Positions 43,914 through 52,140 of a stretch of 64,000 nt of DNA are shown here, in pieces; positions within the stretch are counted from its first letter, which is position 1, and every line of letters begins with the position of its first letter. The notes under the pieces were generated by a model. It was not told the origin of the DNA. It worked only from the letters and a program-made list of their open reading frames with translations, and searched no databases. The position numbers and the translations under genes were made by a program. Where the stretch lies: assembly GCF_000341105.1 (NCBI RefSeq), contig NZ_ANBB01000027.1, forward strand, positions 124,001 to 188,000, written 5' to 3'. This stretch comes from Nocardiopsis potens DSM 45234. Lineage in GTDB: Bacteria; Actinomycetota; Actinomycetes; Streptosporangiales; Streptosporangiaceae.

Positions 43914-44855
43914 ATGGTCATCGTCTGCGGTGAGGCCCTGGTCGACATGATCCCGGGAGAGCGGCCCGGGGACTGGCGGGCGCTGCCCGGCGGGGGAGCC
44001 GCCAACGCGGCGGTCGCCCTCAACCGGCTCGGCACCGCCGCGCCGCTGCTCTGCCGGCTCTCCGGCGACCACTTCGGCCGGATGCTCCGCGCCCACCTCC
44101 GGGACAACGGCGTCGACCTGGGCCTGGCGGTGGACGCCGCCGAGCCGTCCACGCTCGCCTTCGTCTCCTTCGACGGCGCCGGGTCCGCCGAGTACTCCTT
44201 CTACCTGGAGGGCACCGCCGACTGGCAGTGGTCCCCCGAGGAGCTGCCCGCCGACACCGCCGGCGCCTGCGTGCACGCCGGCACCCTCGCCGCGGTGCTG
44301 GAGCCCGGCGCCGCGGTGCTCCGCTCCTGGCTCCAGGGGCGCCGCGCGGAGACCGCGGTCTGCTACGACGTCAACGTCCGCCCCTCGGTCCTGCCCGACC
44401 GGGAGGCCTACCGCGCCTCGGCGCGGGCCTGGTGCGACGTCGCGCACATCCTCAAGGCCAGCGCGGACGACCTGGCCTGGCTCTACCCCGAGTGGGACCC
44501 GGTGGACGCCGCCCGCGCCCTCCAGGACGAGCACGGCCTCGACCTGGCGGTGGTCACCCTCGGCGCCGAAGGCGCGGTCGCCCTGCTGCCCGGCGAACCG
44601 CCGCTGCGCGCGCACGCCCCCGCCGTGCAGGTGGTGGACACCGTCGGCGCCGGCGACGCGTTCATCGGCGCGGTCCTGGCCGACCTGGACGCCAAGGGCC
44701 TGCTGGCCGGCCCCGCCGCCCTCGCCGGCCTGGACGCCGGCACGGTGGCCGACACCCTGGAGTTCGCCGCGGCCGCCGCCGCCCTGGCCTGCACCCGCCC
44801 CGGCGCCGCCCCGCCCACCCGGGACGAGGTCGACCGGCTCCGCAAGGGCGACTGA
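43914..44855 (+). CDS. PfkB family carbohydrate kinase (fructokinase-like)
   Basis: A 313-residue ribokinase/PfkB-family sugar kinase. N-terminal GEALVDMIPG and PGGGAANAAVALNRLG are fructokinase-type substrate motifs, and DTVGAGDAFIGA near 243 is the ATP/anion-hole motif with the catalytic Asp. It would phosphorylate the ketose made by the polyol dehydrogenase, completing the pathway. GAGGAGTCAC lies before the ATG. A fructose or tagatose substrate is likely but not proven. Confidence 0.88.
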   Translation: MVIVCGEALVDMIPGERPGDWRALPGGGAANAAVALNRLGTAAPLLCRLSGDHFGRMLRAHLRDNGVDLGLAVDAAEPSTLAFVSFDGAGSAEYSFYLEGTADWQWSPEELPADTAGACVHAGTLAAVLEPGAAVLRSWLQGRRAETAVCYDVNVRPSVLPDREAYRASARAWCDVAHILKASADDLAWLYPEWDPVDAARALQDEHGLDLAVVTLGAEGAVALLPGEPPLRAHAPAVQVVDTVGAGDAFIGAVLADLDAKGLLAGPAALAGLDAGTVADTLEFAAAAAALACTRPGAAPPTRDEVDRLRKGD

Positions 44856-44975
44856 CCGGGCGCGGCCTCCGCCTCCGGGGCGGTGCCGGCGGCGCCGACG
44901 GCGCGGAGCACGCCCGGGCGCCCGCGGCGCCGGAACCGGAGGGGCCGGAGGGCGCGGAGGGGAGGGGCGGCGGGC

Positions 44976-45851
44976 TCAGCCGAGCAGCGGGAGCAGCCGC
45001 CGCGCGAAGTCGCCCGGGATTTCGACGGCGGCGAGGTGGCCGCCGGGGAACTCGGCGAAGGCGCAGCCCAGGCGGTCGGCGAGGGCCCGCGCGGGGCCGT
45101 ACAGCGGCACCTGGGACCGGGAGTCCCGGCCGGCGGCCAGGGCCAGCCGGCCGGCGTTCGCCGCCAAGACATCCAGGTCGGGCAGCGAGGAGGAGAAGGG
45201 GACCAGCATCCGCCCGAGGAAGACGCCGGTGTTCTCCCGCATCCGGGCGGCCGCCTCCCGGATCTCCGGCGGGAGGCCGGCCGCCGGCGGCTCCTCCTCC
45301 TCGGGGACGCGCCCGCCGCCGTGGCCGCCGCGCCCACCATCGAGCCCGGCGCTGAACCGGGCCATCGCCGCGTCCGCCCCGTCGGCCCGGAACACGTCCC
45401 GGACCTCGGCGAAGAGGCGCCGGTGCGGTTCGGGGTCGGGGAGGAGGCGGAGCAGCGGCGGCTCATGCGCGACCACCCTGCGGACCAGGCCGGGGCGGCG
45501 GGAGAGCAGGTGCAGGGCGACGATCGCCCCGGAGCTGTTGCCCACCACCCGGGCCGGCTCGCCGGGGGAGAACCGCTCGATCAGCAGGCCGACGTCGTCG
45601 GCCCAGACCTCGGGCCGCTGGTCGCCCCCGGGCCCGCGGACCGGGCTGCGGGTGAAGCCGCGAGGGTCGAAGGTGAGGACCGTGTAGGAGTCCGCCAGGT
45701 GCGGGAGCAGCCCGGCGTACATGCCCGCGTCGCCGGCCCCTCCCGGCACCAGGACGAGGAGCGGCCCGCGCCCCCGCACCTCGTAGTGGAGGTCGGCCCC
45801 CGGCACCGGGAGGGTACCCGTCCCGGGCGCCGAGGTCGTTCCGGTGGCCAT
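44976..45851 (-). CDS. alpha/beta hydrolase
   Basis: A 291-residue cytosolic alpha/beta-hydrolase. The oxyanion region is VLVPGGAGDAG, the nucleophile elbow is GNSSGA (serine) and the late histidine lies in FPGGHLAAVE. The middle of the cap domain holds a Glu/Gly-rich insertion (GRGGHGGGRVPEEEE). The ATG at 45851 is followed by a short flexible tail; an upstream start at 45953 would add Arg/Pro-rich residues. An inverted repeat 55 bp upstream may be an operator. Confidence 0.8.
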   Translation of the reverse strand: MATGTTSAPGTGTLPVPGADLHYEVRGRGPLLVLVPGGAGDAGMYAGLLPHLADSYTVLTFDPRGFTRSPVRGPGGDQRPEVWADDVGLLIERFSPGEPARVVGNSSGAIVALHLLSRRPGLVRRVVAHEPPLLRLLPDPEPHRRLFAEVRDVFRADGADAAMARFSAGLDGGRGGHGGGRVPEEEEPPAAGLPPEIREAAARMRENTGVFLGRMLVPFSSSLPDLDVLAANAGRLALAAGRDSRSQVPLYGPARALADRLGCAFAEFPGGHLAAVEIPGDFARRLLPLLG

Positions 45852-45905
45852 GTCGTCCGTCCTTCCTCCTGCGGCCCCGCCCGGCGGGGGAGCCCGATCT
45901 CTCTG

Positions 45906-45920
45906 CCTAGGACATCTAGG
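45906..45920. promoter_or_regulatory. inverted repeat upstream of the hydrolase
   Basis: CCTAG-N5-CTAGG in an AT-rich patch (45895-45950) inside the 250-bp gap 45852-46101, bracketed by CTCTCT and AGAGAG. Likely a repressor site for the hydrolase gene; no cognate regulator is adjacent. Confidence 0.45.
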
Positions 45921-46101
45921 AAATAACTTAGAGAGGCGAGGAAAGGGTGTCAAAGGGGAATCGGGGCACGCGTCCGCCCGGGATCGGAAAGGGCCCGGGC
46001 CTCCGCCTCCGAGGGGCCGCGGCCGGAGGGGAGAGCGGGACGGCGGCCGCTCAGTTCTGCGCCGCCGGGCGCGGGCGCGTCCGCGCCCGGCCGCTCCGCC
46101 C

Positions 46102-46941
46102 CTACCCGGTGAAGAAGTCGGCGAGCACGCGGGCGACCAGGTCGGGGGCGTTCTCCATCGGGATGTGCGCCGCCCCGGGGACGCGCACCAGGTCGGTGCG
46201 GGGGATCTCCGCGGCGAACCTCTCGGCGTACTCCACCTTCTGGAAGCCGTCGTCCTCGCCCCAGACGAGCAGCTTGGGCGCGGCCGAGCGCCGCAGCGCG
46301 GGGACCAGGTCCAGGGTGTGCCGGCTGTCGGCCGCGCCCGCCAGGGCCATCCAGGAGCGGCGCACCCGCGGGTCGTTCCACGGGTCCAGGTACTCGGCGA
46401 TCAGCCGCTCGGTCGCGGCGCCGCCCAGTGCCGCCGTCACGGCCTTCCTGCGGGCGGCGAGGAACTCCTCGGCGGTGATCGACGCGGCGGCCCCGGGGTC
46501 CCGGAACCGGGCCACGCCCGGCACCGGCCAGGAGTCGTAGGTGACGGAGTTGACCAGGGCCAGCCGGGACACCTCCAGCGGGCCGCGGGCGAGGAGGTAC
46601 TGGGCGACGGCGCCGCCGATGTCGTGGCCGGCCACCGCCACGGGCCCGGACAGGCCCAGCTCGGCGGCGAACCGGGCCACCCAGCCCGCGAGGGCCGGGA
46701 CATCGGCCGCCTCCCGGGCGAGCTCCCCGCCCGAGCGCCCCAGCCCGGGCAGGTCGACCGCGACGGGCCGCAGCCCCGCCTGCGCGAGGCCGCCCATGAC
46801 CGGGGCCCACACCCGGCTCCAGTAGGTCCCGTGCAGCAGCAGCACGGCCGGGCCCTCCCGCCCGGCGACCAGGTGGCTGGCCTCCTCGTCGCCGACCCGG
46901 ACCGAGGCCCTCGACACGGCCGTCTCAGTGGTTTCGCTCAT
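46102..46941 (-). CDS. alpha/beta hydrolase, epoxide-hydrolase-like
   Basis: A 279-residue alpha/beta-hydrolase. The nucleophile elbow reads GHDIGG, with aspartate instead of serine, as in epoxide hydrolases and haloalkane dehalogenases; LLLHGTYW supplies the oxyanion region and GAAHIPMENAP the catalytic histidine. The ATG at 46941 is divergent from a GlxA-type regulator across 70 bp, which is the natural candidate for its control. Confidence 0.83.
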   Translation of the reverse strand: MSETTETAVSRASVRVGDEEASHLVAGREGPAVLLLHGTYWSRVWAPVMGGLAQAGLRPVAVDLPGLGRSGGELAREAADVPALAGWVARFAAELGLSGPVAVAGHDIGGAVAQYLLARGPLEVSRLALVNSVTYDSWPVPGVARFRDPGAAASITAEEFLAARRKAVTAALGGAATERLIAEYLDPWNDPRVRRSWMALAGAADSRHTLDLVPALRRSAAPKLLVWGEDDGFQKVEYAERFAAEIPRTDLVRVPGAAHIPMENAPDLVARVLADFFTG

Positions 46942-47011
46942 GGGACCACTGTGGCCGCGGCCGCCCTCCCGGCACAGAGTCTGGAAAGACACCTGTGGGT
47001 ACATTGTGGCC

Positions 47012-47962
47012 ATGAGTCTTCACCGTGTGGTGGCCCTGGTCAGCCCGCCCCAGCCGTCCTTCGAGCTCGCCTGCGCCGCCGAGGTCTTCGGCGCCGACCT
47101 GCCGGACGCCCCGGCCGGATACGAGTTCTCGGTCTGCGCCGAGCGCCCCGGGCCCCTGCCCACCACCGCCGGCTTCACGATGCTCGCCGAGGCGGGGCCG
47201 GAGGCGCTGCGGGAGGCCGACACCGTGGTCGTCCCCGGCCGGCGGCCGCCCGGCGCGCCGGTGCCGCCGGCCGTGACCGGGGCGCTGCGGGCCGCCCACC
47301 GGCGCGGGGCCAGGATCGTCGCCATCTGCACCGGCGCGTTCGTCCTCGCCCAGGCCGGGCTGCTCGACGGCCGCCGCGCCACGACCCACTGGCGCCGCAC
47401 AGCCCAGCTCGCCGCCGCCTTCCCCGAGGTGCGGGTGGACCCGGACGTCCTCTACGTGGACCACGGCGACGTGGCCACCAGCGCCGGATCCGGCGCCGGC
47501 ATCGACCTCTGCCTGCACCTGGTGCGCTCCGACCACGGCGCGGCCTACGCCGCCCGGGTCGCCCGCAACATGGTGCTGCCGCCGCACCGGGAGGGCAGCC
47601 AGCTCCAGTACGCGGCGCCGCCCGCCCCGGCCAGGGCGGACGAGTCGCTGGCGCCCCTGCTGGAGTGGGCCGAGGCCCGCCTGGGCGCCCCGCTGACCCT
47701 CGCCCGGCTGGCCGAGCGCGCCGGGGTGTCCGGCCGGACCCTCAGCCGGCGGTTCACCGAGCAGCTCGGCACCAGCCCGGGGCAGTGGCTGCTCGCCCGG
47801 CGGCTGGAGGCGGCGCGGATCCTGCTGGAGCAGACCGACCTCCCGGTCGAGACCGTCGCCGCCCGGGTCGGCCTGGCCTCCGCGGTCAACCTGCGCCGCC
47901 GCTTCCGGACCCATCTGGGCACCACGCCCGGCGCCTACCGGCGGCTCTTCGGCGAGACCTGA
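47012..47962 (+). CDS. GlxA family transcriptional regulator (DJ-1/PfpI + AraC)
   Basis: A 316-residue regulator. The N-terminal half is a DJ-1/PfpI-like domain (VVALVSPPQPSFELACAAEVFG; nucleophile-elbow cysteine in AICTGAFVLAQAG) and the C-terminal half an AraC double helix-turn-helix (TLARLAERAGVSGRTLSRRF, then VAARVGLASAVNLRRRFR). It sits divergent to the epoxide-hydrolase-like gene; TGTGGCC occurs twice in the 70-bp gap and could be its site. Confidence 0.88.
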   Translation: MSLHRVVALVSPPQPSFELACAAEVFGADLPDAPAGYEFSVCAERPGPLPTTAGFTMLAEAGPEALREADTVVVPGRRPPGAPVPPAVTGALRAAHRRGARIVAICTGAFVLAQAGLLDGRRATTHWRRTAQLAAAFPEVRVDPDVLYVDHGDVATSAGSGAGIDLCLHLVRSDHGAAYAARVARNMVLPPHREGSQLQYAAPPAPARADESLAPLLEWAEARLGAPLTLARLAERAGVSGRTLSRRFTEQLGTSPGQWLLARRLEAARILLEQTDLPVETVAARVGLASAVNLRRRFRTHLGTTPGAYRRLFGET

Positions 47963-47986
47963 CGGGGGCGGCCGCGGGCCGCCGGC

Positions 47987-48613
47987 TCACCCCCGGCCCG
48001 GGCTCCGGCGGCCCGCCCGCCGGACGGCGATCCCGGCACCCACCGCGCTGCCCACCGCCAGGGCACCGAAGAGCAGCAGCCACCACACGCCGGCGACATG
48101 GCCGGCGGCGGCGATCAGGGCGCCGGCGCCGAGCACGCCGCCGATGCCGGCGCCCTTGAGCGAACCGGACCCGGAGCGCCCGCGGGACTTCGCCTTCGCG
48201 CGCGGGGAGAACGACGGGGCCGCCCAGAAGGCGGCGCAGGAGACCGCGAGCAGGGCGGTGCCGGCGTCGCGCCACCCGTCGCCGCCCCCGGCGATCCCGT
48301 ACCCCAGCACGCCGATGCCGGCGACGAGGACCGCGCCGAACGGGGTCGCCCCCCACCCGGCCATGACGTACAGGCCGGCGCACGCGGCGATCAGCAGGCC
48401 CAGGCCGATCAGGCCCAGCATCACGCCCAGCGCGACCGGGAGCATGTACTCCGACGGGTAGACCTCGGCCGCGCCCGGCAGGGCGGCGGCGAAGCCGAGC
48501 ACCGGGCCCGCGAGGACGAACCCCAGGCAGATCCAGGTCAGCCTCTTCTGGAACCTCTCGCCGTCCGCGGGCCGCCGCCCGCGCTCCGCCTCGGGGGACG
48601 CCCCGGATGCCAT
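47987..48613 (-). CDS. multi-pass membrane protein of unknown function
   Basis: A 208-residue integral membrane protein, not recognised. Hydrophobic segments lie at about 26-46, 56-83, 89-107, 116-131, 152-172 and 175-193; a basic KAKSRGRSGSGSLKG loop separates the fourth and fifth. It converges with the GlxA gene (24 bp between the stops). Little else can be said. Confidence 0.65.
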   Translation of the reverse strand: MASGASPEAERGRRPADGERFQKRLTWICLGFVLAGPVLGFAAALPGAAEVYPSEYMLPVALGVMLGLIGLGLLIAACAGLYVMAGWGATPFGAVLVAGIGVLGYGIAGGGDGWRDAGTALLAVSCAAFWAAPSFSPRAKAKSRGRSGSGSLKGAGIGGVLGAGALIAAAGHVAGVWWLLLFGALAVGSAVGAGIAVRRAGRRSPGRG

Positions 48614-48717
48614 CGTGCTCCTCCGTCGAAGACCGGTCGCCGCGCCCGGTGCCGCGGCGCTCCGGGCACGTTACCCGCGGACCCGACCGGGGAGCGAGGC
48701 GGCCTGCGCTCCACCGC

Positions 48718-49482
48718 CTACCGGAGGTGCTCCAGGAGCCCGTCGAGCGCTCTGGTCAGCGCCTCGGAGTTGGCCGCGTCGAACCAGGTGGTGCGGATGC
48801 GCTCGTTGCTCCCGCCGCGCGTCTCGTGGTCGCCGGCGAGCTGCTGCAGGGAGCGCGTCCCGTCCCCCAGGGCGCGCCCGACCCCCTGGAAGAGGCCGCG
48901 CACGTAGCGGTCCGCCTCCTCGGCGGGGACGCCCTGGGCGGCGGCCCACTCGGTGAGCACGGCCAGGTACCGGTAGTGGCTGCTCAGCGTGCCGGTCAGG
49001 GTGGAGAAGACGCTGAAGGCCGCCTCGTCGGCGACCGGGAGCGCCCCGCCGAGGCGGTCGAAGAGCGCATCGGTCACCGGGTGGGAGGGGTGGACGACGG
49101 TGACCGCCCGGCGCTCGCGCACGGCGGGCATCGGGATGGTGCGCACCACGGGGGCGCCGGTGCCGAGCATCCGGCGCAGCTCGCCGATGCCGATGCCGGC
49201 GATGGCGCTGACCACGACCCGGTCGCCGTCGACCCGGAGCCCGGCCAGGGCTTCGGCGGCGTCCTGCGGGCGGACGGCGAGGATCAGCACGTCGGAGCGG
49301 TCCGCCACGTCCTGGTTGTCGGCGCGTACCTCCGCGTTCGGGTACCGCCGGGCCAGCTCGGCGGCGGTGGCGGCGCCCCGCGGCGAGAGGTGGATCCGAG
49401 GGGGCTCCGCGACCCCGCCGCTCAGCCCCTCCACGATGGCCCGGGCGATCTCGCCCACGCCGATGATCCCGATGTGCTCCAC
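48718..49482 (-). CDS. proC: pyrroline-5-carboxylate reductase-like protein
   Basis: A 254-residue member of the ProC family, NADPH-dependent, which in its classic form reduces pyrroline-5-carboxylate to proline. The nucleotide site is IGIIGVGEIARAI (4-16); VVSAIAGIGIGELRRMLG and RTIPMPAVRE are typical of the central part. The C-terminal dimerisation region is more divergent than in classic ProC: the usual GSGPAY-type motif is replaced by TLTGTLSSHYRYLA and the end GGSNERIRTTW is only partly conserved. A paralogue with another imine substrate is possible. Confidence 0.75.
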   Translation of the reverse strand: MEHIGIIGVGEIARAIVEGLSGGVAEPPRIHLSPRGAATAAELARRYPNAEVRADNQDVADRSDVLILAVRPQDAAEALAGLRVDGDRVVVSAIAGIGIGELRRMLGTGAPVVRTIPMPAVRERRAVTVVHPSHPVTDALFDRLGGALPVADEAAFSVFSTLTGTLSSHYRYLAVLTEWAAAQGVPAEEADRYVRGLFQGVGRALGDGTRSLQQLAGDHETRGGSNERIRTTWFDAANSEALTRALDGLLEHLR

Positions 49483-49600
49483 TGCGTCTCCTCACCGTCG
49501 TCGTGCCGGCGGCCGGCGCTGCGGTGCGCGGCCGCCGCGTGAACAGGGGGCGGGCGGGGCCGAGGGCCCGCCGGTCCTGCCGGTCCCGCCCCGGAGGCGG

Positions 49601-50041
49601 TCAGCCCGCCTCGGACCCCAGGGCGCCGAGCTGCGCCATGAGGGCCATGGTGTCGCCGACCACCCAGTACTCGGCGAACCGGCCGTCGCGGACGCGGAGG
49701 AAGTCGGCGCCCGGATAGCGGACCCGGGTCCCGGGGGCGGCGGTCGCCCCGGGCACCCCTTCCGCGTAGTCGGCGGTGAACAGCCACTGCGCGGCGATCA
49801 GGCCGTCGGCGCCGACCACCGGCCCGACCCGCACGGAGGTGCCGATCCGGGTGAACATCGCGTGCGTCGTGCGGATCTGCTCGGCGATGCCGGCCGGGCC
49901 GTGCACGTCGCGGCCGGGCCAGTGGCCCACCGCGTCATCGGTGAACAGCTCGCCGGCGATCCGGTCGAGTTCCTCAGTCGGCGCCTCCCACATCCCGGGG
50001 AGCCAGCGCCGGTACAGTTCGCGTGCCGCCGTCTCGTCCAT
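49601..50041 (-). CDS. SnoaL-like NTF2-fold protein
   Basis: A 146-residue protein of the SnoaL/ester-cyclase NTF2-like fold. It shows FTDDAVGHWPGRDVHGPAGI, an NTF2 pocket, and the C-terminal YPGADFLRVRDGRFAEYWVVGD signature with a conserved Tyr-Trp. These proteins act as polyketide cyclases or epimerases, isomerases, or have no known activity. It is the last gene before element C, 44 bp from the element end. Confidence 0.82.
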   Translation of the reverse strand: MDETAARELYRRWLPGMWEAPTEELDRIAGELFTDDAVGHWPGRDVHGPAGIAEQIRTTHAMFTRIGTSVRVGPVVGADGLIAAQWLFTADYAEGVPGATAAPGTRVRYPGADFLRVRDGRFAEYWVVGDTMALMAQLGALGSEAG

Positions 50042-50085
50042 GCCCCAGCGGTACCAGCCGCCGCCGACAACCGGCCGTCCGAGGG

Positions 50086-51327
50086 CGATGCTCTTGACGT
50101 TGCGGCCCTGCCGGAGCCTGGCCCGAGCCCCCCGGCCGAGCGCGGAGCCCCACGGGGTGGCGGTTCAAGCCGGCAGCGAGGGCGGGCAGGGGACCGGCTG
50201 GTCGGTCCGGTGCAGGCTCCATGGGGTGAAGGTTCAGGCAGGCAGCGAGGGCGGCGGCAGGGACCGGCTGGTCGGTCGGGTGCGGCGCCCCACGGAGCGA
50301 AGGTTCAAGCAGGCGGCGACGGCGCAGGCAGGGGCAGGGCCCGGTGCCCCAGCCGGGTGCGGCGTCTCGCGGGGCGGGGTGCAAGCGGGCAGCGACGGCG
50401 GCGGCGGAGACCGGCTGGTCGGTCGGGCGCGGCAGAGCGGGTGGGGCCGGTCGGGGCGGGCGGAGGAGGCGGGTTCGCCGTGCCCGCGCCGCCCGGGCGG
50501 CGGGGCCGGCTGCCCTTGAAGCCGCTGCCCCTTCTGACCTGGGTGAATACGCAGGGTGATGGTGGTGTGGGGTGCCCTGCGCACCGCGAGAGCACCCCGG
50601 TGATTCCCGGGCGCGCATCCCGGCCCGGATCGGCCGCTTGGCGGCCCGAACGGCCCCGATCGGGCCGGTGGTGGGAGTTCGAGCGGCCCGGAAGGCCGGG
50701 AGGCAGGGGGCCGGAACCCGGGCAGAGGCGGAGTGGGGGCGAGATGTCGTATTTGCCCTGCCGGAAGGCCCCGTCTTGGCGACTCTGGGTAACCGGAGAG
50801 GGGGTGGTGGGGGCCTCAGGGCTCACTACTCGCTGGTAGATGTAATCGGGGTGCTGCGGAGGTGTGCAGGGTGCCCCCACCGCCGCCCGTTCCTCGCTGT
50901 AGACCCGGCATATGGGATAAGGCGCCCCGGGCGGGCCCGGGCAGGCCCGCGCCGCCGGGACGCTGCCCCGCTCCCCGCCGGGAGTACGCGCCCGGCCGGG
51001 CCGGTGAGTGCGGCGCCCGCCCCCTCCCGCCCTCGCCGCCCGCTTGAACCCTCGCTCCGCGAGACGCCGCGCCCGGGTGAGGCGCCCGGCCTCGCCCCTA
51101 CCGCTGCCGTCGCCGCCCGTTTTGGCCTTCGCTCCGTGGGGCGCCGCGCCCGGCTGGAGCGTCAAGCCCCGTCCCTGCTGTTGCCGTCGCTGCCTGTCTT
51201 GGCCTTCGCTTCGCGGGGTGCCGCGCCGGACCGACCGGCCGGTCCCCCTCCTGTTCTCTGGTGTGCGGTTTTGCAGCGGACACGGGAAACCACCCGCGCT
51301 GATGGGAGCGCGGCGTCAAGATCATCG
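50086..51327. repeat. long composite inverted repeat element C
   Basis: Third copy, same orientation. The left end begins CGATGCTCTTGACGTTGCGG at 50086; the right end at 51327 is its inverted counterpart (...GTCAAGATCATCG). The left arm has four units (boxes at 50162, 50231, 50302, 50378), the core runs from about 50513 to 50910, and the right arm has three inverted units (near 51043, 51120, 51198). The 1298-bp gap 50042-51339 is otherwise empty. Element length 1242 bp. Confidence 0.85.
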
Positions 51328-51339
51328 GGAGGGGCGGGG

Positions 51340-52140
51340 TCAGCGGGCGGGGGAGTCCGCGGCGGATTCGGTGCCGGTCAGCCGGGTGTACAGCGGCTCC
51401 AGCGCGTCCAGCAGGGGCTCGGCGCCCTCCGGCGGGTCGGCGCCGAACAGGGCCGGTTCCGGGCGGAGCGGCTCCTCGGGCGGGCGGGGCAGGGCCGGGG
51501 CGGCCCAGAAGCCCTCCGGGTCCTCCGGCAGTGCGGAGAGCACCGGCGCCGCCGGGTGCGGGGCGTCGGCGAACGGGCCGCCGGCCTCCTCCGCGCCGCC
51601 GTCCGGGCCGCCGGGGCGGGCGTGCCGGCGCAGCCCGGACAGGAAATCGCCGCGCTCCCGGCCCAACCAGGCGAGCAGCAGGAACGGGTCGCCGTCCAGG
51701 TCGGCGGCGAGCACGTACAGCGCGGCCGCGACGTGCTTGCACGGGTGCCCCCAGTCCGGGCAGGAGCAGGTCGCCACCAGGTCGTCCAGGCCGCGCGGGA
51801 ACAGGTCCGCGCCGAGCAGCCCGAAGACCCGCTCCACCTCCGGCGGCAGCTCGCCGGCGAGCAGCCGGGCGCGGAACAGCGGCTGCCCGGCCAGCGCCGC
51901 CGACAGCCGCTCCCAGGCCTCGTCCTCCAACCGGGGCCGGATCAGGCTGACCCGGTAGGGGCGGGCCCGCGAGCCCTGCACCCGCGCCAGCACCTCGCCC
52001 GCGGAGACCTTCAGATCGCGCACGGCCCCGCCGGCCGCGTAGGTCCGCCCCCGCTCCAGCCGCCCCGGCTCGGCGCCGGCCTCCAGCGCCTCGAAGAACC
52101 GCCGCGACCACCACCGGCCCCGGCCGGCGCCGCCGGTCAA
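51340..52140 (-). CDS. SWIM zinc finger protein
   Basis: A 266-residue protein whose central CSCPDWGHPCKHVAAALY segment matches the SWIM zinc finger CxCxnCxH, a DNA- or protein-binding module. The N-terminal part FFEALEAG to VLARVQGSRARPYRVSL is typical of SWIM proteins paired with SNF2 helicases in actinobacteria. The start is TTG at 52140, overlapping the SNF2 stop (TTGA), so the pair is translationally coupled. The C-terminal third is Pro/Glu/Ala-rich. The pair is probably one functional complex acting on DNA. Confidence 0.88.
   Translation of the reverse strand: MTGGAGRGRWWSRRFFEALEAGAEPGRLERGRTYAAGGAVRDLKVSAGEVLARVQGSRARPYRVSLIRPRLEDEAWERLSAALAGQPLFRARLLAGELPPEVERVFGLLGADLFPRGLDDLVATCSCPDWGHPCKHVAAALYVLAADLDGDPFLLLAWLGRERGDFLSGLRRHARPGGPDGGAEEAGGPFADAPHPAAPVLSALPEDPEGFWAAPALPRPPEEPLRPEPALFGADPPEGAEPLLDALEPLYTRLTGTESAADSPAR

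Noticed and set aside
50305-51165. Open frame of 286 codons on the minus strand across element C core
   Set aside because: Part of the same repeat; corresponding frames in A and B break by indels.
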